From Hyaloperonospora brassicae (Eukaryota; Oomycota; Peronosporomycetes; Peronosporales; Peronosporaceae): a stretch of DNA of 64,000 nucleotides. The DNA lies in NCBI GenBank assembly GCA_947650285.1, contig CANTFL010000056.1, positions 248,001 to 312,000 on the forward strand, given 5' to 3'. Shown here piece after piece: positions 30,231-42,736 of this stretch. The position numbers and the translations under genes were made by a program. Numbering within the stretch: the first letter of the stretch is position 1; the number at the start of each line of letters is the position of its first letter. The notes below the pieces were generated by a model. That model searched no databases. It was not told the origin of the DNA and worked only from the letters and a program-made list of their open reading frames with translations.

Positions 30231-31916
30231 GACGCTCACAAGAATAATGGTATTCTTGTGTTTGCTGACCGATTTAGCAAGATGGTCCATCTTGCTGCTG
30301 TACCCGAGTCGATCAAGGCTCAAGGTTGTGCTCGTGTCTTTCTAGACACGGTCTTTAGACTCCACGGGTTACCCCGTGAACTCGTATCCGACCGTGACCC
30401 TCGGTTCACGGCGGCATTTTGGCAAACCGTGTTCCGTACTCTCGGAACACGATTGAAGATGTCCACTTCTGACCATTAAGAAACAGATGGACGGACAGAA
30501 CGTGCGAACCGTGTCCTCGAAGAGATACTTCGATAATAGGTTCACTCGTTTTCGAGTTGGAGCGAATTCCTACCCATGGTGGAATTCGCCATCAATAATT
30601 CGGTGCATGCTTCCACACAGCACACACCGTTTTACTTAAATGGCCTACGCTATCCACTAGTGCCCACCCTTATAGAGTGTGACTTTTGGATAAGGGGGAG
30701 GGACTCGCTCGAGCAAAAACCGTTTTGGCTCTTGCTCATCACGTGTCGACGTTAACGTCGTCACGTATGATGCCGATGTCGATCAAGTCGACATCGATGA
30801 AGAAGATCATCTCAATAATAGCGAAGACGCTATTGTTGATTCGGACGATGATGACGATGCTGGTATATTCAGCATCGCCAACGATTATGTCAGCGAGGAA
30901 GAAGACAACCTCGCTGAAAAAGAGAGCAATCTCTTAGCAGTGCGCACGAAGCGCACTGCTAGACAAACAAAGAGTCAGCAGAGAATTTCCTGCTGACTCG
31001 AGAATCGGTAGTCCGTTTCGTTCAGGACTCCATCGCAAATGCGGTGGACCGTCAGAAACGGAACGCAGACAAGAATGGAAGAGCAAATGTTCTTTCATTT
31101 AAGGTTAACGACCTAGTACTACTGTCTACGGTAAACCTACCTGGACATGCAGTCACTAGTGTCGGCAGTAGTAAACTACTGCCGAAATACATTGGGCCAT
31201 TTCAAGTGTTGCATCGCAAGCGCAATGCATACACACTCGAATTGCCACGCAGGATGCGCACGCATCCTATGTTTTACGTGGGGAGGCTTAGGCCGTACTG
31301 TCAGTACGAGCCTTCTTCTTCCGATGAAGATAGCCCCCACGTTCAAGAACATCCATCAAGTTCTTGCGTTCGCGCTCCAGACGATCCGTCTGGTCGCGCA
31401 GATATGATACCTCGGAACTCAACCGAGATATCTCCCCGCGAGCTGTCGCCAGCTCGCCGAATAGGGAGCGGACATCCCGCTCGACCTGAAGCTGCGCTGT
31501 GGCATAATCGGCGCGGTCTCTCGCCCGATCAGCCTCGTGACCCTTGCGGTTCTTCCGCACGGTATCGGTCAAAGCGTAGCGCCGGTCGCGCTCATGCTTC
31601 AAGTCATCGCGCAATTCATCGATTGCGCGATCCATCTCGTAAGGGTCGAGATGGTGAACCGAATCATCTGGAGGAGGTCTTTCCTCCTCCACCACATCCT
31701 TTGGTGGATGCGCACGGTGATCAACGCTTTCTAGGGGAGCGTATCTTTAATCACCGTGACGATTCAGGATCAAGGACGAGCTACCTCGTCCAGTGGCGGG
31801 GGTATCCACCCTCTTGGAACAGCTGGGAGCCCCGCTCTCAGCTGTTGATGGATGTTGAAGGTCTCGTCCGCCAGTATGACGAGACCCATCCGATGAGTCC
31901 TGTGGTCCATCGGTAA
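30231..31916 (+). pseudogene. Element B integrase core to chromodomain
   Basis: Continues in pieces: core to a UAA at 30477-30479, then a double stop at 30534-30539. The acidic insertion lies around 30750-30990. The GPF-type domain, linker and chromodomain are open at 31044-31916. The stop at 30477 is shared with D, and the double stop is shared with C and D. Not functional as integrase in this copy. Confidence 0.88.
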
Positions 31917-32895
31917 ACACGCGCCCTAGGCGCTTGTAGACGGATTGCAAGTTTGCAATCGCGTCACACATCTCAGCCGAGATGTGTGCCCTTCCCCAGG
32001 GCGAATTTAGGGAATGCACATCCCTATGTGCACGCTGCGAGTTGTCGGCACAGCTCGCACAAGGGTCTCCCCGTGTAAGGCAAGGAATGTCTGCCTCACT
32101 CGAAAAACGATGCAGCCGGTACCTTGCACCGGTTGGCGTTCGCCTTTCGAACCTGAGGCGTGTCGCCTCAAGTTTCTTGAGCCACCCTTCTCGTCCAAAA
32201 TTCTTTACGTTTTGGACGAACGCGTTCCACGCTGTCAAAAGCGAGTTCTTGTCACGATTTTGGTTGCCATTACACCATCGATGTCTAAGGAAGACATCGA
32301 GATAAAAGTCTTCCTCAGCGCGAAAGTTCTTCGCGCTGGAACTCAAGCCGTGAAGCTCAATTGCATCGAATAAGGGTATTCGATGGTGTTGGCCTGTCTC
32401 GTGAGACAAGCTATTAATGAGCCGTTCGGGCAAACGCCACGGCTTCGACTCATCACGCTTCACAGTGGTACCTCTGTTGGTATCACGGCTCCCAAATTAA
32501 CGACGGCTCGCGCCATCGTCATCACGCTCGTGCGAAGACGCACGAGCCGGTGGTGGTGAAGAATAGAACTCACCACCCTGATCATCATCATCATCACTGC
32601 CGAACAGACTGTGATGCAAATCACGAGTCCGTTCGTTCGGCAGTGGTCTTGGCGAATACTGAGGCGTCGTCGGTGAGCGAGACGCCTCTGGAGCATTGCC
32701 CGAGTCAGACACGTCTGACTCGCCAGAGTAGATGACCTCTACATCAGGGTCATCGTGCCCACGCGGCGTGATACCGCGTGCACCTGCAGCACATGTTGCT
32801 GCAGGCAAAGAAGGGGCAGCAGACGACGAATCGTCTGCCGCAGAGGCTGGCACAGCACCGGGCTGTGTGAGTCTTGAGTCACCTCGCATAGACAT
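31288..32895 (-). pseudogene. Antisense gene of element B
   Basis: Minus-strand counterpart of 2540-4148. ATG at 32895 (MSMRGDS), open to a TAA near 32497 that looks like CAA to TAA. It is then open again to the UAA at 31747-31749 (after ...LNRHGD), and open in the same frame from 31695 to 31288, which is the coiled coil. The UAA at 31747 is at the same place in C and D. The region 31288-31916 is antisense to the chromodomain end. The start lies about 130 bases inside the 3' LTR, so a reverse-strand transcript from that LTR would be the natural message. Confidence 0.7.
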
Positions 32896-33025
32896 GTTAC
32901 ATATGCGAGGTCAAGCGGAAAGTGAATGGAACGGACCCAACAAGTGCTCCCTGTCCCAATGGTGGCCAACGGGTGGCCTCCATATTTCAATAGTCACACG
33001 GTGACTATCAGTTAAGGGGGGGTGA

Positions 33026-33417
33026 TGTAACGGGGCAGCCCGTTACATGAAATTGACACTTTAAGGAAAGTGACAACAAAGAATATGAAGTTGAATATTC
33101 TTTGAACAATATCACCAAAGTGGTGATATTGAAGGGTCGACCAACTAGTCTGTTCATTGGTTGATATCCTGATGATATCAACCCACCAATCGCCGCAAGA
33201 CGCGCGCAATGAGTGGTGACGAGACGTCACCATACATCCAGTTATATTAGTATAGTTAAAGTAAGTCAAACGAAGAGACAGTAGTTTAAAGACTTAATTA
33301 TATTAATATAACAGTTCTGCTTTTACCTTACCTACGCTTCCTCGCTTGCCACGTGTACGTCCGTCGGGGCACCCAAAACCCTTGCGTTAAGTTCACGCAA
33401 GGGTGTGCCCCGTTACA
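33026..33417 (+). repeat. Element B 3' LTR
   Basis: 392 bp, preceded by the polypurine tract GTTAAGGGGGGGTGA (33011-33025). It ends GCCCCGTTACA at 33417 next to the RT of element E. Confidence 0.95.
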
Positions 33418-34777
33418 ATCACTTTGTGCGATAAAAAATTCACTTAGGGCTGTACAAAGATGCTCTTTGTGAAGCTGATGCTAAGTCGACACTCCGTAAA
33501 GCGTACCAGCAACCGGTCGAGCGTCGCTAAAAATTCGTCCAAACATTTGCCTCCAAAACAGATATCGTCCACAAACGATCGTCGACAGAACAGGCAGCAA
33601 TCGAGACATCGGGTTCGCCTGTGGAAAACATGTTGCTCGCCGGATCATTTACCAGAAGTCGCAACGATTCAGAATCGTCGAGTGCTCGGTAATCAGATTC
33701 AATTTTTGTCAAAGCTGAACTTCCCGTGCCTTACTCGTCTAGCTCTGTGGTTTCGGTTGCACGCTTACTCAGCGATTCATCTTCGTCGACTTAGACAGTG
33801 GTAGCAAATTCTTTCCACCCATCTTTTGGCTAAACGTACCCCCACAACGCGTTATCAACGAATTTTTGATAGATCATGAGAGCATTTATAAGTCCAAATG
33901 GCATTCGCCGCTACACAAAATACCCCAAGGCGCATACAAACGCTAAAAGATGCCGCGTTCGTTCCGTCATCATTACCGCATGAATTCCGCTGGACGCATC
34001 GAGTAATCAAAATAACTGGTAGCTGCTTAATTCGGTCAACAGATCGTCGACTAGGGGCATTGCGTATTCCATACTGACCGTGAATACATTGACCAGTTTA
34101 TAATCGATACGTAGCCGAATGTCAACTCCATGCTTCTTTGGGACGATTACGATGGGCGACGCCCATGAATTTCGAAGAAACGAGATCAACTTTGCCTTCA
34201 ATAATCCCTTCAACAGCTCGTAAAGCTTCGATAGGTAGCGCAATGGAACCCGTCCGGCGCGTTGCTTGATGAGATCATGACCTTGGTGGTCGATATCGCA
34301 TATCTCCCCGTACGCTGAAGGAGGTAGCGCGTTACCAATGGCGATCATGATCCCTCTGTGTTTTCTCAGCACACCAATCACCTTTGTTTGTTGATCTTCC
34401 GTGTGGCCCATGCATACAACGTTATCTCCGAAGTAGTCCAGTTTGTTCGGCGCTAACTCTGTGAGATCTGGTAAGAACGCACGTTCTTGAGCAAAATCTA
34501 CCAGGCTGGTGTCGTTCGCGTTATGCTTAAAATCAATTATTTTCAATCGGAGAAGGTGTCGGTGGGTAATCCGTGCTCGTCGCATCGACTGCCTGTAATG
34601 CACACAAGAATAGGCGATCCAGGTCATTAAAATGTGATTCGTACCCGCCTGGCATCGTATCGTCCCGCAAGTCGTCGGGTCGGCTGACAGGAACTGGTTC
34701 GGTATCAAATTTTCCGTCTGAAGCGCTTGATTTGCCGGGTTGGGGTGAGCAGCATACGCAGAAACTACCGCTATCAC
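33418..34777 (-). pseudogene. Element E reverse transcriptase palm
   Basis: Minus strand: the entry region HQGHDLIKQRAGRVPLRYLS, then WASPIVIVPKKHGVDIRL, LVDDLLTELSSY (stop at 34007) and LLDASSG. The catalytic FVDDICFGGKC is at about 33545-33575. The domain is cut at 33418 after ...NFLSHKV by element B and resumes at 25433. Wording and order match the widespread oomycete Gypsy RT. Confidence 0.88.
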
Positions 34778-35600
34778 TTTCCGTGCACGTGACTGAGCAC
34801 AACTTTCGCGCGGGAGTAGCGTTGCCTAGGCTTCGTGGTGGTCGTTTTTTTGTCAGTCCCAAGGTGTTCCTTAGATCGTGTGCACGAACTATCCCGGTCT
34901 AAGTAGATTTAGTACCATTGCGCTCTATGGGTGTATCGACTTCTTCGTCAGACGTGGTCGTTCTGTCGTGGCGGACGTGATCCTACCATCGTAAAATTCC
35001 TATAGGTCATGTATAGGTTCGCCGCTTGACAGCAGATGGTTGTTGACTCAGCCACACCGCATAATTCTGCTGCTCTTTACTAAACAACCATGCCTCCGTC
35101 ACATTCTCATTTGCCAACACCTGCCAGTCGTGATACTTCGTCGCGTACAGTCTTACGTAGCCGTCATCCCGTGGAAGAATTCGGTTGGTAACCATAGCCC
35201 GATGGGGTATTGCGCTGGATACAAAGCGCTCTATTTCAAGGCGTTCGTCAGCCTTACTTTCGTAGCTATCCCATTTTTATTGTATATCACCGTCGGCACG
35301 AGTGTAAGTAGGCGACGGATCTATAGAAAATGAGGCAGATTACTGGGTTGGTTCCGCTGCAGTCGGAACCCTTTATATGACCGACTCTCGACATACAATG
35401 CTCCAGCAGGTCCTTTAGTGACCTCATCCCCGTATGAGGTGTCGTCGACATCTCTCGTTGATCTTAATAAAGGAAGGAATATCTTATTTGACATTTTTCT
35501 CGTCGCGGTGAACAATTACAGTCGAATTATATTTTGGTATCATGAAATCCGTCCCGAGAATGAGATCTACCCGCGCATGATGTGAAATAATCTGAACATC
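34778..35600 (-). pseudogene. Element E protease-RT linker, eroded
   Basis: Short minus-strand frames (35321-35515, 35007-35195, 34533-34862) with no motif I can name. Position between protease and RT suggests the linker of the same polyprotein. Confidence 0.45.
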
Positions 35601-35611
35601 AAATTTGTAAA

Positions 35612-35830
35612 CTACTTCCCATACAAGAGTGACTTAAGCTGTCGTCCGAGAAGTGGTGACGACCTTTGACCTCTCGATTCCTTAGACATCAATCTGTTTG
35701 TCCGTCTCATGTGACGCGTGAGCATGAACTTTCGTGCAAAAGACTCACTGAATGCCGAGATTTTAGTTCCGGTGTCGAGCGGTATCTTTTTTCGTTCATC
35801 ATTCACTGCTCCCATTACAAAAGATCTCAT
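35612..35830 (-). pseudogene. Element E protease fragment
   Basis: Minus-strand frame with RKKIPLDTGTKISAFSESFA. PLDTG is the retropepsin active-site motif (D-T-G), in contrast with the DCGA of elements A-D. It is flanked by gag and RT of E. Confidence 0.75.
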
Positions 35831-36049
35831 TGTCGCTCTCCGGTCAAACTTCTTGGATGACCACCATCATAGTCGCTCTCCTTTTAATAACTTCATTGGT
35901 TTCTCCAAATCCATCTGTCGCTAAGAGTTACGTCATGAGTCCATCCGAGCCATCGCTCTATCTTTACATCGTCGGGCCTTCTTGTGTCTTCAACAAAGGC
36001 GAACACGTCGTTGGCGTCTACTGGTGGTTCTACTGACTGTACCAGCCCG

Positions 36050-39000
36050 TTGTTTGCCGATCCAGTTTGAGTCGACGAGCCTCTTAGCCGAAATGACTAG
36101 GCAAATAAATGTGTTAGAGTTCCTCGGGCACAGTTGTATGATCTATATTTGACTTGACAAATTATGTGAGTCGTATAAACCCCGTGAACAATTTGCACCT
36201 GCCAACGTCATGCACTTCTATGTAGAATTTGTGAAAGCGTATGCAAAAGTGAGCGATGTGTCCTACTGCATCACAAGTACCACAGGGACCCTATTGTCGG
36301 CGTTCTCTCGAATGGTCATGCCGATGACGCTTGTCTACTTGGTCACGTTTATCAGATTGCGCTTCATACTTAGTTGGTACCCGCCCGATCCATATTGTTA
36401 GGGCCAGGTCGTACCCGCTCACTGAGTTCTGTAGGTAACTTCACCCTGTACAATTCTCTGTCCACCTCCATGTAATCAGTGTCAGGATCCTCTTAGTGAG
36501 TGATGTTGCGGCGACATGTGCAGGATTTATATTGCATATTAGGACTAGTTGTATTGTTCTCTGGCAGGGTTATGATGTGATTGTTAGCGATATCAATGGA
36601 GCAACAGGTTGGCTCAGTCGGATAGGAAGGGGGATTTTTATCGGGGGAGTGCAGGTTCAAGTCCAGCCGTGTGCAAGTTAATTGTGACTGACACTTACGA
36701 CCTGGTGTTTCAGGATTCGCCAGAACTTCGACTTACCCGCAGTTACGTCCCCCACAACCACGCAATCGTTTTCATTATGCATTTAACGAAGCAGAGTTTT
36801 TATCAAAGGTACATTACGAGTCGTAACTACCCAGTGATAGGTAAAACAAAAAGCGGTGGAGACAGGGCACGAAATCGGTGGCTGAGAGTCACCGGCTTCT
36901 ACCAGCCATTCGTTTTTGGAGATAAGGACAACATAAATACAATTCACTTTTCGGTTTTCATCCCCGACCGTAAGCCGTCTTCATCCTAATGAAAGCTCTA
37001 TAGCCTAGTTAAATCCTTACAGATTTAACTCGTATCCATTTAAGTATTCGTAGTCGCTTTCTTCTCTCTGCTACCGGTACTGATCAGCGTGTTGTCTCAG
37101 TCTCATTTCTTCTTCTGCAGCCCGCAAATTGTCCGTAGTCGCTAATGAGAGGGTAATACGACGGTTACTATCGTGCTCGTATCGCTCTGTTCGTCGTTTG
37201 CACCGAGATTTTCTGCCTCTGCTGACGAGTCAGGATTCTTCACGTCTCTCTCGGTGATCGAATCGATGACCATCACGTATATTATCACGTCAAACCTCTG
37301 ATGGACGCGTACTGTCGTTTCGACCGTCTCTGCAGAGAATGATCCGGGGCTCGTTTCTGTGTAAGTCGGACAGTAAATTACGGCTCATTCGGTCTCGTTG
37401 CTTCTAACGCGTTCCGCCTAGCAGCCAATGAATGATGAACTGTTCCACTCGTTGTATTTCCCCCAGTTCTTGCGGCTAGATGTAGTCCATCAAGTCGGAG
37501 TCTCTGCAATTAAGCAAGAAATGCCACTCATGATCTTCAAATTTACACACCCTTCTCGCATTGGATCTGCGCTGCTTGTGCATACTCGTTTATGCAAAGG
37601 AGGAAGTCGCATACATGTTCGGATTTTTGACGTTTCGTCGAGCAGTAGCTGAACCTTGCCAATTGATCGTACTGTGAACAGTATTACTCCAAAAAGCCTT
37701 GCTAAGCAACTTCCATTTCCGTTGCGTTTTCCTCTACAACAATCGAAACCAACCCTTGGCTGCTTTCCGTAGACTCAACGGAATGGCTCACACCAGTCGG
37801 TTTCGGGGTTTGCACGTTCCTTTCATTTCATAAGTGAATATTTGATCCTCTCGAGGGTCTCGTCGGAACGGTGTCGCCTTCCCTTAAATTTGGCGATCTT
37901 CTCCAACGGGGCATGTGTTCGTATCTCGAGTACTTATCCTCGTTCACTCACCGACCCTTCAAAGCTCAAACGACGATTGCAGTAGTTCGTCGAATTACTT
38001 CCGCATTATTGGACAGTCCTATCCTCGTCATCTTCATCATCGTCGTCGTCTTCGTCGTCGTCGTCATCAAAACCTCGTCCATATTCTTCTCTCACCGGAG
38101 AACGTTTCCATCTCGTTGAATGGGATGCATAGGCGTTTCCATGTGAACCTCCTCCACGTACGGTGGTCTCTCCACTCGAGAAAACAATTTTGCTTCCGCT
38201 TCATCATGATCATCCCTTTAAGCATTCTTTCCCGATTCAGTCTCGCTGGGGCTTTCCTTTGACTCATGACGCGATCGTATCGGTGCCTTCTTTTCCATTA
38301 AAAAAGACGTCTCTATACAGCTGATGCATCGTCATATTGACGCTTGGAATCTAATCTATTCCAAATGCGTCCCTAAGCTTGGCTATCCATCCTTTCAGCA
38401 CTTTGTCCACAACCCGTTGATTAAAAATACATCTTCCAGCCTAAGATCCTGCATTGATTTGCACTTGTTACTTATCGAGCGCAAGAGGTAGATAGTGTAC
38501 GCCGATAGTGCAACAATGCTCAAAACGGTGCAGGTCATGTTCAACATGTTGATGAGGCTCTATTATTTCGCCTAAGTTGATCGTTCGATGTCGAAATGCT
38601 TGACCCACTTCCTCTTTTTCATCTCATCGGCACTTATATCGAGGATCCGGTTCGCCTGAGGAGTAGAGACTCCTTTCGGGGCCCTAAAGACGGCCAATTC
38701 CAACTCTCTTACTTGCCCAAGCTAAGTTTGCCATCATTCCCCTTTCCATGATCAGCTTGCACGAAGTCCCTTACTGCTTGCGCGTGTTTCTCTTTCATAG
38801 CCTGTACACATCTCACAATCCCCGCGTGTAGCACACTTATTTCTTCATCTTCCACGAGTACTCCTCCGCTGTTATACTCATTCCTTCGATTTTGTTCTTT
38901 CTCCCAATGGTCATCCTCTTCGAACTCGTTGATTTTAAATTCTCTCTTAACTTCCACCTTCACCTCGGTGTCGTTCGGTGACGCTTTGCTCGACTCAGCG

Positions 39001-39110
39001 CGCGACGACCTTCTAGCAAAAGCTAAGATCCCGCCGCTCGCCTGTTTGAATGGATTATTATTTTGCTCGTAGTTGTTTGCTTCGTACCTGGTAAACAATG
39101 TCACACTCTA
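36050..39110 (-). pseudogene. Element E gag, split by a solo LTR
   Basis: The N-terminal part is 38709-39104 (TRYEANNYEQNNNPFKQ, then a charged Glu/Lys/Asn stretch), adjacent to the 5' LTR and primer site. The middle is eroded. A zinc knuckle CGTCDAVGHIAHFC can be read at 36243-36284 and is followed by CIRFHKFYIEVHDVG. A solo Copia LTR lies inside at 36491-37021. Confidence 0.7.
36491..37021 (+). repeat. Solo Copia LTR, older
   Basis: About 530 bp matching the LTRs at 18842 and 23373 but more diverged. Flanks GATCC and GATTT share only three bases, so the target duplication is eroded. The A-box-like TGGCTCAGTCGG (nearer consensus than in the young copy) and the B-box region GGTTCAAGTCC are kept. 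Confidence 0.88.
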
Positions 39111-39115
39111 AATTA

Positions 39116-39131
39116 CCGGATCGCGGCACCA
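39116..39131 (-). other. Element E primer-binding site
   Basis: On the minus strand TGGTGCCGCGATCCGG lies four bases after the LTR end. It would pair with a tRNA ending CCGGATCGCGGCACCA; I cannot name the tRNA. Confidence 0.6.
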
Positions 39132-39135
39132 GTTA

Positions 39136-40011
39136 TGGTATAGTAGTTAGTTAGTTCTGTAGTACCACAGTCCTAACGTACAAACACAACAATCGCCGAA
39201 TTAAGTCGGCGACACGGGATACTACGTTAGGATAAATCCCTACGTGTTTAACCTCTTCGGGGTTTAGTTGTGGCTAGCGCTTGACCGATTTCTACAACCA
39301 ATTTCTCCAGAGGCCTGCCTGAGCTTAGCAGACTCGAAACCTCTCTCTTCCTGTGGCTTCGCATCAAAGGATGAAAGCCGACGCTTACGCGTTTTGACAG
39401 GTCACCGGGCGCAGTGTATGCTCGACTAGAGGACTTTCGGTGCCCTCGGCTGAGGCCCACCGACTTGGCGTTCGACAAGACTTTAAACGGTGCCGTCTAT
39501 TGGGTCACCTGCTTGTCACTCGACAAGCCTAACAACGGTCCCTTCACTAGGTTTACCGGCTCGTCGACGACGAGACTCCTTCTTTCGCTAGTAGCGAGCG
39601 CTGCCCCACCCGGGCCTTCCTAAACTCTTGGTGCTACCAGTCGATAACTCTACAAGCTATGCCTCTCGATGTTCGACGGCAGGCATAATATAGCCCACGC
39701 AGGGACTTACCTTAAGTGTACGCGTGTCTTGGACTTAGAAAATTATGAACTGTATTGATTATCACTCTTCCTCTTCCTGAACGCGAATGGGTTCTTGAGT
39801 GGCACTACTTCGTCCCCCTCATCATCATATACTAATGCCTAGTGTTTTGGATCATTCCTAATGTCATTCTCTGATCTTCTCGCGTCGAGTCATCACTCGT
39901 CGATTCTTCACTGTCGAGCCATGATTGGCCGCCGTCGACGCGCTTGGGTTTCTCCCATCTGGTTCACCCCTCCTATAATCAATTCAATGGCATGAAATAC
40001 CTCGTTTGGCA
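39136..40011 (-). repeat. Element E 5' LTR
   Basis: Matches 12232-13183 with fewer 15-bp units. Similarity runs on through a purine run to 40011. Either the LTR starts at TGCC there, or it starts at TGAACC (plus-strand GGTTCA at 39961-39966) and about 45 bases of 3'-internal sequence lie outside it. Confidence 0.7.
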
Positions 40012-42736
40012 ATTTTTTACACCACACTTTGATCGGACATCCACTGTCGAGTCGCCGTTTCATTTGAGACCTCGCATGTTTAATGATATTGACGATCCAC
40101 TCCTTCAGCTTGCTTCCATATTCACCTAATTTCCATTGTCGTTATCGATTTAGTACTCCAAAGTGATGTGCACCCTTTGAGCGATTCGGTACTTGTAACT
40201 TGGTAATCCAAGCCCTAGATCGCTGATCGTGATCGGTTAGTCCTCGATCCTTGATAATATTCCTTCTTGACCGTTGGGTAGATTAATCCGCATATTTTCA
40301 CAGTCGTTTTCTGTCATTCAGTCGTTTGAACCACCATTTGTGCCAACGAACCTATCTCTGAGCGCACTCTACCAATCAAATCGATCTCGCACTTAATGTA
40401 GTAGGTGCGATCAACACATTCCAATATTATTTATCTTCGCTTCCCCAAAATGCAAAAAGACACTCGTCACGTGTCGTTGAATATTTATTCTGTATTTGGT
40501 ACATTGTAGGCTCCTCGATCTTTCCCCCATCTCTCGTGGATCAGATCTTTTCTTTGGTTGGATCCCATTTGGAGGAAATACGTCTTGTATCGGATCCATT
40601 CTCGGATCGGGCCGTCCCCTCATATCGGATCTCACTCTTCGAAAGGATCCACTCCCACATCTGATCAAATTGTCGTGTTGTCATCCATCCAAATTTTGTT
40701 TCTAGGCCGGGTACTAGGGTACCCTTCTTCAGCACATTCTTTACACAATTATTTGATCCTTGAAATGGAGAAACATATTATATTAGGTTGATACAGGGTT
40801 TTCTACATTTTAACATACATTAGCTACTGCGCGTCTAATTATAATTGATTACTTTTTGAAATACCACACCGAATAATTGGCCAACAATACATAGGTCTAT
40901 ACTCGAGTGGTTCCTATGGGCTAGGGAACACATTCGCGCTTGGTTCGACGTATAACGAAAACAAAATAAACAAAGCTATATACACGAATTAATAAAGCGC
41001 GAATTATCACTCCATATTGGTGTAAGACTGTATCGTAACTCTCCCACTCGTTACAATACGCTTCTCCAGAATATCCAGACAGTGAAAATGTCATCTTTAA
41101 CTATATTGAGCCCCCAGACACCTTGAGTTAATCACGAAATCAGTGCTCGTTTAACAAAGCAGACCGGCGACCACTCCCCATTCGAAGTGTACGAAGAAGA
41201 TGGAAAGCTACGGATTCTTCATTTGTCACATTTATCAAGCAGCCGACACATAGTGATCGAATAAAATTACACGCGGTCGCTTCAAGGGTCCCATGGCAGC
41301 TAATCGGAATGCGACGCGTTAAGGTTCAAATGACTTGACGCTATAGAGTTGCGCTAATAAAATTTGGAAATGCAATCAGATTGGCAGCCAATCAGTTAAG
41401 GTTTCGCGTATGAAAACCTAAGAACCGGGAAAAGCTGAAAAGTAAGCATACAAATCAGAGCGATAGGTAGGATACGAAACAGAAGAGAAGCACTTTTGAG
41501 CGGCTGATTTCGATTGATTGGGAATGTCGATGGCTTGTAGATCGTTAACGCCGGAGGTGGCGTCTGTATACGGATCTGGTGGCAGTGAGACGTTGTTAGC
41601 GTCGTGCTCTCGTAAATATGGCGCCCAACCGCCCAATCGATACTCTATACGTGAATTTGCGCAGCCATGAGCAAAGTTGCCAACGAGATCCCCCGTATTC
41701 GATTTACAGGAGGCGCATGTCGTTAACCAACCGCGACTCGTGATGCCTTTTGATACCACTTCAGGCGTGTAGTACTCGCTGCTTGATCATGTGAATGGAC
41801 TGACGGTATGCGTGATTGCGGGCACTGATACACCACGGGGAGCGAGTTTGAGCTGTTTCGAAAAGTCGGTCGTTATGTCGCATTCGTTTCGATGCGAAAC
41901 GGAACTGGATAGTCATGATTCAGCGATAGACATGTTATATCAGACGTGTGTGGAACGAGATAAATTTGCCGTGAGCGATTGCTTTTGTGTGTGGCAAATA
42001 TGGTGTACTGGGACCGGGGAATCCCTCGGATCGACACCCTGGTGGGGGGCTAGATCACTGGGGTCCGGAGATAGGCTATTATGGGACGATAAACCATATA
42101 ATGGGTGGCTGCGTAACCGGGCCGCACATCAGGGTTTGTAGTGCCGGGCGATGGAGGCCCTCTCAGCGGAAAAGCTCCATAGTGTAATGAGTTCGGATGC
42201 CTGTAAGGAGTTCAAACTGAGTCAAATTACTCGCATACCAGCCCAGGGTGATCTGAAGGACCGCGCGGCATAAACCTCAAGTGACTTCTGACTTCGCCGA
42301 CGGCACGTCCGATTGGCAGACCAAAAGCCCGACACGATGTCCGAATTCTGTTGGACGGTACATAATGCGATTTATCTTATGCATAAAATTTCCATACCGC
42401 ATTAAGTAACGAGCCAAAACCGAACACGGATTAGTGCCTTTCTTTGCAGACAAGACTTTAACATGTCAGGGCGTTGCAATATTTATGCAAACGTCATCAG
42501 CCGCCTAATTTTTGCAATTACAGGGCAGAGGCTGTGGATGCATAGATTGCTCTGTGGAACTAAGCTGTGCAACCATTGGCATATCCAATACGCTGTTTAT
42601 GACGAGCGTTGCCGCCACTTACAGGTTTGATGCCTGGCGCGAGAAGGAGATCTAAATGCAAGTTGTCGGTGCTTAAGATAGCAGAGGCCACGCTTCCAAT
42701 GCAGAAGAGAAGGGGTCGACATTAGCAGAAGCCACT
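40012..42736. other. Gene-poor DNA
   Basis: No retroelement coding recognised. GGATC-rich stretch at 40540-40660. The only ORF that looks protein-like is listed separately (41418-41759). Confidence 0.4.
41418..41759 (-). other. Unidentified ORF
   Basis: Up to 113 codons after an upstream stop; the frame is already open a few codons before the first start (EYYTPEVVSKG). It includes WLTTCASCKSNTGDLVG, a Gly/Tyr/Trp-bearing stretch and several Cys. The composition is that of a globular protein, but I recognise no family. It may be an exon or relic of a host gene. Facing plus-strand frames (41791-42187) give no coherent continuation. Confidence 0.25.

Larger units (their letters stand above)
25434..33417 (+). 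mobile_element. Gypsy element B (chromodomain type, antisense gene)
   Basis: A plus-strand copy of the A family, 7,984 bp, inserted in the RT of element E. The flanks are GTCAC (25429-25433) and ATCAC (33418-33422), a 5-bp duplication with one change. The LTRs are 392 bp and differ at roughly seven sites. It has several stops in pol, three of which recur in element D. Confidence 0.95.
12232..40011 (-). mobile_element. Old Gypsy element E, split by later insertions
   Basis: Pieces in consistent minus-strand order: 5' LTR (39136-40011), primer site, gag, protease and RT (to 33418), RT thumb and RNase H (25433-23902), integrase (18841-17500), chromodomain (about 17110-17290), a reverse-oriented extra gene (13758-16660) and 3' LTR (12232-13183). 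Element B sits in RT, a Copia element sits at the start of integrase and a solo Copia LTR sits in gag. Removing the insertions leaves about 14 kb. Many stops and frameshifts mark it as old. The outer flanks show no clear target duplication, so the two LTRs may not come from one insertion. Confidence 0.8.
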
